From NCBI GenBank assembly GCA_000526255.1, contig JAFS01000001.1:310001-374000 (forward strand): DNA of 64,000 nucleotides, read 5' to 3'. Position 1 is the first letter of the stretch. Each line of letters starts with the position of its first letter. Below are positions 60,409 through 64,000 of this stretch, in pieces. The notes below the pieces were generated by a model. The model saw nothing but the letters and a program-made list of their open reading frames with translations. It made no database searches and was not told the DNA's origin. The translations under genes and the position numbers were made by a program. This DNA comes from Verrucomicrobia bacterium LP2A. GTDB taxonomy: Bacteria > Verrucomicrobiota > Verrucomicrobiia > Methylacidiphilales > Methylacidiphilaceae.

Positions 60409-61836
60409 CTATAGAGCGGGGACGGCGGATTGCGCGAGGTATCCCTGGGGGCTGATCTGGTTTTGGGCAAGGGCGATCGAAGGCAGGTGGTACTTGGTTT
60501 CGAAGAGGTAGTTGAGTCCGGGATAGGTCTCGTCTGGAGCGGCTTCCGGCAAGTGCTCATTGGGCAGGAAACCGCTGTGGTCGCGGCCGACGAACACCAG
60601 CACTCGGCCATGCGCGGCATAGGGAGCGGCCGTGGCGCTGATTAACTCGTCGCGGTCATTCATTCCCCGCCCATTCAACCTATATGCCCAGATCTGCAGG
60701 GAGTTGGGGTGCTGAGTGACCAGCTTTCCGGTCTGCTTGTCTAACCCGACGGTGAGAGAGAGGTCCCCGGCCTTTACCGCAAAGCCGTTGCGATACGCGA
60801 AAAGCCAAAGATGGGCCTGTTGGAGATAGGCTCGAAGCAAGGCAAGTTGGGCATCGGTGAGGTGATGGGCTTTTTGCGCTTCTCTAGGGCTCCCGTCGGC
60901 CGCTTCGAGTAGGATGGCAAGGGTAGCTTCTGCTTGGGCTCTTTTCTTTGTGTCCAACCCGACAAGATCGGGATCCATCTCAAAGAGCGCAGCGGCCATA
61001 TTCGCATAGCTAGGATCGTGGAGGTAGCGGTCGAGCGCTGGCTGCTTGTCCTTAGGATACTCGACCACCACGGTGCGGGCCCCATGTCCATAGGCCGAGA
61101 GGAGGAAGTTCTGCTCGTTCTTCATCATCACGGAATCCAGATGGAGCTCTCCAAAGACCATGACCCGGATTCCCGCCTGATCGAGCCAGTTCCAGACTTG
61201 CTTATCTTCCGCATCGGCGGGAGAGGGGGTTTTTGGCGGCGCAAACCAGGGAGCCTTGGGGGCGTTTGCTGCTGCATCGGCCTCCGCTGCCGTCGCATCC
61301 GCCGCTGGCGCGCTCGCGGATCCGGATCCCGATCCGGCAGGGGAAGCGGGGTTGGGGAAAGGTGTCGGCAGCGATGCGCCAGTGGCGCCGGACGAAGGAA
61401 GCGGCGGACAGGCATGGCAGGGGTTGGCGGTCGGTGAGGTGTCCCCTTCTTGGGTTGAGCCGTCTGGTCCCGGAAGGGCGACTTGGCCGAGGCTTGGAGG
61501 AGTTGTCGCGTTGAGAAGAACAAGGAAAAGAAGGAAAAAATGCCTGCGGTCTGGGCGAGGACCTGGGAACGGTTCGGCGCGTTGGGTTTCCTTTGCACGA
61601 GGATCTGTCTTCTTTGATAGGACATCGGGCCTGCGTGCGGATCCGGTCCCCGGAAAAACGCGGCTTGCCCGGTCGGCTTGCCCGAGAAGAGTCGGCTCGT
61701 GTGAAGGAAATCGTCTGCTTTGGGGAATCCCGGCCTTTTGGTGCTGGGCGTCGATCAGCTGCTTCGAAGCAGCGGGAGCTTCCCGCGCCCGTGGCGCATC
61801 CGAAGTGCTCCTGGGAGAGGCATGCTGGCCTGTCAT
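60409..61836 (-). CDS. Exported TIKI/ChaN-like superfamily protein
   Basis: The frame is 475 codons, but the likely protein starts later, just before RRHFFLLFLVLLNATTPPSL, a signal peptide around residue 97. A Pro/Ala/Gly-rich linker leads to the domain VMVFGELHLDSVMMKNEQNF and GARTVVVEYPKDKQPALDRY, which fits the haem-binding ChaN/TIKI fold (GExH...E). Near the C terminus HGRVLVFVGRDHSGFLP supplies the conserved G-x-x-H. TIKI-type proteins are metalloproteases and ChaN binds haem; this one's activity is unknown. No good start codon could be chosen. Confidence 0.6.
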   Translation of the reverse strand: MTGQHASPRSTSDAPRAREAPAASKQLIDAQHQKAGIPQSRRFPSHEPTLLGQADRASRVFPGTGSARRPDVLSKKTDPRAKETQRAEPFPGPRPDRRHFFLLFLVLLNATTPPSLGQVALPGPDGSTQEGDTSPTANPCHACPPLPSSGATGASLPTPFPNPASPAGSGSGSASAPAADATAAEADAAANAPKAPWFAPPKTPSPADAEDKQVWNWLDQAGIRVMVFGELHLDSVMMKNEQNFLLSAYGHGARTVVVEYPKDKQPALDRYLHDPSYANMAAALFEMDPDLVGLDTKKRAQAEATLAILLEAADGSPREAQKAHHLTDAQLALLRAYLQQAHLWLFAYRNGFAVKAGDLSLTVGLDKQTGKLVTQHPNSLQIWAYRLNGRGMNDRDELISATAAPYAAHGRVLVFVGRDHSGFLPNEHLPEAAPDETYPGLNYLFETKYHLPSIALAQNQISPQGYLAQSAVPAL

Positions 61837-61935
61837 CGACGGCAGCGAGCAGGCTGGATTTGGGAGAAAAAGGATCGAAAATCGTCGGTGTCGGTACGAC
61901 GATTGCTTGCTGTGCAGGCAAACGGGAAAGGGAAG

Positions 61936-63435
61936 ATGGAGCCGCGGGAGGCAACGGGTGGCGAATCACCGAACCGGCAGCAGCCGCCCGCTGAGCTCTG
62001 TCGCACGCTCTCGGCGCTCGATTTGATGCTCCTCGGGGTGGGAGCGATCGTGGGCGCAGGGATCTTCGTCCTCACCGGCGTCGCGGCAGCGACCGCGGCG
62101 GGACCTGGCCTCTCTCTCTCCTTCGTGGTGGCGGGTCTTGCTTGTCTGTTTGCCGCTCTCTGCTACGCGGAGTTCGCTTCCGTGGTACCCACCGCCGGGA
62201 GCGCCTACGCGTATGCCTCGCTGAGCATGGGAGAATTCGCAGGCTGGCTGACAGGGTGGAACCTGATCCTGGCTTACCTGCTGACCGGCGGGGTGGTGGC
62301 GATCGGCTGGTCGGGCTATTTTCAGGAGCTCTTGTCGGGATTCGGGCTCTCCCTGCCTGCCCTCTTGGGCAAGGCCCCGCATGAAGGGGGGTTGCTCAAC
62401 CTTCCGGCGGCGCTGATCGCCTTGGGCCTGAGCGGAGTTCTCGCCGTGGGAGCGCGGGAGAGCGCGCGCTTCAACCACTGGATCGTCGGAGTGAAGCTCG
62501 TGGTGATCGGGCTCTTCCTGCTTGTCGCTGTGCGCCATATAAATCCGCAAAACTGGCATCCGCTGCTTCCCTTCGGCTGGAAGGGGGTGATGACAGGGGC
62601 GGCACTCATCTTCTTCGCCTACGTCGGTTTCGACGCCGTTTCGACGGCGGCGGAGGAGGCGAAAGAGCCGCAGCGCGACCTGCCGCTGGGGATCCTGGGA
62701 TCGCTCGTCGTCTGCACCCTGGTCTACATCTTGGTGGGCGTGGTCTTGACCGGAATCGTTCCGTACCGGCTTCTCAACGTCAAGGACCCGGTCGCTTTCG
62801 CCCTGGTTCAGGTCGGGGAGCGGGTGGCCGCGAACTTCGTGGCCGTCGGGGCTATTGCCGGAATTACCTCCGCGCTCCTGGTGAACATGTACGGGCAGTC
62901 CCGCGTCTTCTTCGCCATGTGCCGGGACGGCCTGCTACCAGGCTCCTTGGGCAAGATTCATCCGGTCTCCCGGACCCCGGCGCGCATGATCCTGCTCATC
63001 GGAGCCCTCGTTGCGGGAATCGCGGGCTTCCTGCCGATCGAAGCGGTCGCGGAGCTCACCAACATGGGGGCGCTGGCCGCCTTTATCGTCGTCGCCCTGG
63101 GAGCGCTCGTCCTCCGAAAGAAGAGGCCGGGGCTGCCGCGGCCGTTCCGGGTCCCGGCCATGCCGTGGAGCGCCTTGGCCGCGATCGGGTCTTGCGGCTA
63201 CCTGATGACCAACCTGAGCCGCAGAACCCTGGTCTGGTTCCTGGTCTGGATGGGCTTGGGCGCCCTCGTCTATCTCGTTTTCCTGTGGGGTCGTCCGGGC
63301 CGACCGGCCCACGCGGCCCTGACGCGGGGCGACACCGCTTTCGAGGAAGCGGTGCCCCACCCCGAGGGCATCTGGTTCGCGACGGGGGTGAGCCGAACGC
63401 AATCAACGGTGCGCGACGGCCTTTTGGGCGGCTAG
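61936..63435 (+). CDS. APC-family amino acid permease
   Basis: 499 residues with about 12-14 membrane helices. The opening LSALDLMLLGVGAIVGAGIFV carries the substrate-backbone loop GAIVGAGIF, and CYAEFASVVPTAGSAYAYA is the CAT-type helix 3. FAYVGFDAVSTAAEEAKEPQRDLP is the well-known signature of cationic amino acid transporters (YfnA/CAT-like). AGGG-type purines precede ATG 61936, a start that removes a 72-codon low-quality extension. Its 3' end overlaps the convergent kinase gene by 33 bases. Confidence 0.9.
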   Translation: MEPREATGGESPNRQQPPAELCRTLSALDLMLLGVGAIVGAGIFVLTGVAAATAAGPGLSLSFVVAGLACLFAALCYAEFASVVPTAGSAYAYASLSMGEFAGWLTGWNLILAYLLTGGVVAIGWSGYFQELLSGFGLSLPALLGKAPHEGGLLNLPAALIALGLSGVLAVGARESARFNHWIVGVKLVVIGLFLLVAVRHINPQNWHPLLPFGWKGVMTGAALIFFAYVGFDAVSTAAEEAKEPQRDLPLGILGSLVVCTLVYILVGVVLTGIVPYRLLNVKDPVAFALVQVGERVAANFVAVGAIAGITSALLVNMYGQSRVFFAMCRDGLLPGSLGKIHPVSRTPARMILLIGALVAGIAGFLPIEAVAELTNMGALAAFIVVALGALVLRKKRPGLPRPFRVPAMPWSALAAIGSCGYLMTNLSRRTLVWFLVWMGLGALVYLVFLWGRPGRPAHAALTRGDTAFEEAVPHPEGIWFATGVSRTQSTVRDGLLGG

Positions 63436-64000
63436 CGCTTGAAGGGCTCCGGAAACGGCGGCGTCCGGATGTTCCCGGCAGGGGAGCACGAGCAGGGCTT
63501 CCTTGGAAAGTTCGTCGGGCGGCTCAAACTGTTTGTCGAGAGAGGCGAGGTTCTCCAGTCGCGCGTCGGAGACGATCTCCGGTTCTTTCTCCCGTGCAAA
63601 AAGCCGATCCTTCCGGTCGGCTTCGTCGGCTTGCGCCTCCAGGAAGAAGAGGTCTGCTCCCGCTTGCCTGCAGAGCTCCTGGAGCCGCTTCCGCTCCTCC
63701 CGACGGGAGAAGGTAGCATCGAGAACAGAGCCCGAGTCCGTCCTGAGAATCTCTTCGGCGCGCCGGAGCAGCTCCCGGTAGGTCTTCTCGGAGAACTCCG
63801 GGGAATAGAGCCAGGAGCGCACCTCTTCGCTCGGCCTGCCTTCGGAGGGAAGCCCGGCGAGCTCCTTGCGCAGAGGATCCGAGGAGAGAAGCTTCCAGCC
63901 GAGAGCGGCGGCGAGTCCCGTCGCCAAGCTTGTCTTGCCGGATCCGATCCGGCCCATGACCGCAAGGATGGCCGGTCGGGAGCCGACGGTGGCATAGCGG
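63403..64000 (-). CDS. P-loop kinase-like protein (COG0645 type), 5' partial
   Basis: The frame is open to the right edge: RPAILAVMGRIGSGKTSLATGLAAALG is Walker A preceded by a strand, so ATG 63957 within it is not the start. Later features are SSDPLRKELAGLP, TYRELLRRAEEIL, VLDATFSRREERKRL and LPCREHPDAAV. This is the AAA_33/COG0645 kinase module, which is often fused behind an aminoglycoside-phosphotransferase-like domain (COG2187); that part would lie beyond the window. Substrate unknown. Confidence 0.75.
   Translation of the reverse strand, partial: RYATVGSRPAILAVMGRIGSGKTSLATGLAAALGWKLLSSDPLRKELAGLPSEGRPSEEVRSWLYSPEFSEKTYRELLRRAEEILRTDSGSVLDATFSRREERKRLQELCRQAGADLFFLEAQADEADRKDRLFAREKEPEIVSDARLENLASLDKQFEPPDELSKEALLVLPCREHPDAAVSGALQALAAQKAVAHR

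Overview
The window comes from a GC-rich Gram-negative bacterium. Gene style and the crowd of decayed insertion sequences remind me of the acidophilic verrucomicrobial methanotrophs (Methylacidimicrobium/Methylacidiphilum), but that is recollection, not something the sequence proves. Most of it is an accessory, defence-rich region: several toxin-antitoxin (TA) modules, a complete type I-E CRISPR-Cas locus, remains of type I restriction systems, and copies or fragments of ISL3, IS256, IS1380, IS605/TnpB and IS607 elements. Conserved housekeeping-type genes appear mainly at about 37-45 kb and 53.7-64 kb.

Layout. 1-2.9 kb: end of an SF1 helicase fused to a nuclease, then a DUF3800 protein. 2.9-8 kb: ISL3 debris around an AT-richer orphan gene, a broken TIGR04255 gene, TnpB debris and an intact PIN toxin-antitoxin pair. 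8.4-10.4 kb: an Xre-ImmA/IrrE protease plus PIN protein pair. 11-13.4 kb: a membrane protein, a decayed DUF1778/GNAT pair, and an ISL3 shell holding a vapC fragment. 14-18.2 kb: an ERF recombination protein followed by four tandem paralogues of an unfamiliar family. 18.3-19.4 kb: a frameshifted Fic gene. 20.3-30.7 kb: cas3-cse1-cse2-cas7-cas5-cas6e-cas1-cas2, leader and a 26-repeat array. 30.7-34.1 kb: ISL3 ends enclosing HTH and HigBA genes, a decayed Gp49-like toxin pair and an IS1380 pseudogene. 34.5-36.2 kb: a compact three-gene operon (TIGR04255, unknown, DUF7689-like). 37-45 kb: holin-family membrane protein, FAD oxidoreductase, lipoproteins, ABC exporter, beta-helix secreted protein and SDR. 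45.6-50.4 kb: TnpB, RhuM, a small chimeric hsdR piece, DUF3644 and a 5'-truncated hsdS. 50.6-53.6 kb: an ISL3 element nested in an IS256 transposase, then a decayed relative of the 8.4-10.2 kb module. 53.7-64 kb: Lhr helicase, IS607 recombinase, secreted proteins, APC transporter and a partial P-loop kinase.

How it works together. The cas genes overlap or nearly abut in the canonical I-E order with recognisable catalytic residues, so interference and adaptation could both be functional. The restriction remnants have no hsdM or full hsdR here and cannot act alone. Several TA pairs are intact, while others are caught in stages of decay. Best candidates for something not well described: the four tandem paralogues after ERF, the overlapping TIGR04255 operon, the hsdS-DUF3644-rhuM gene set, and ISL3 ends that twice enclose TA genes instead of a transposase.
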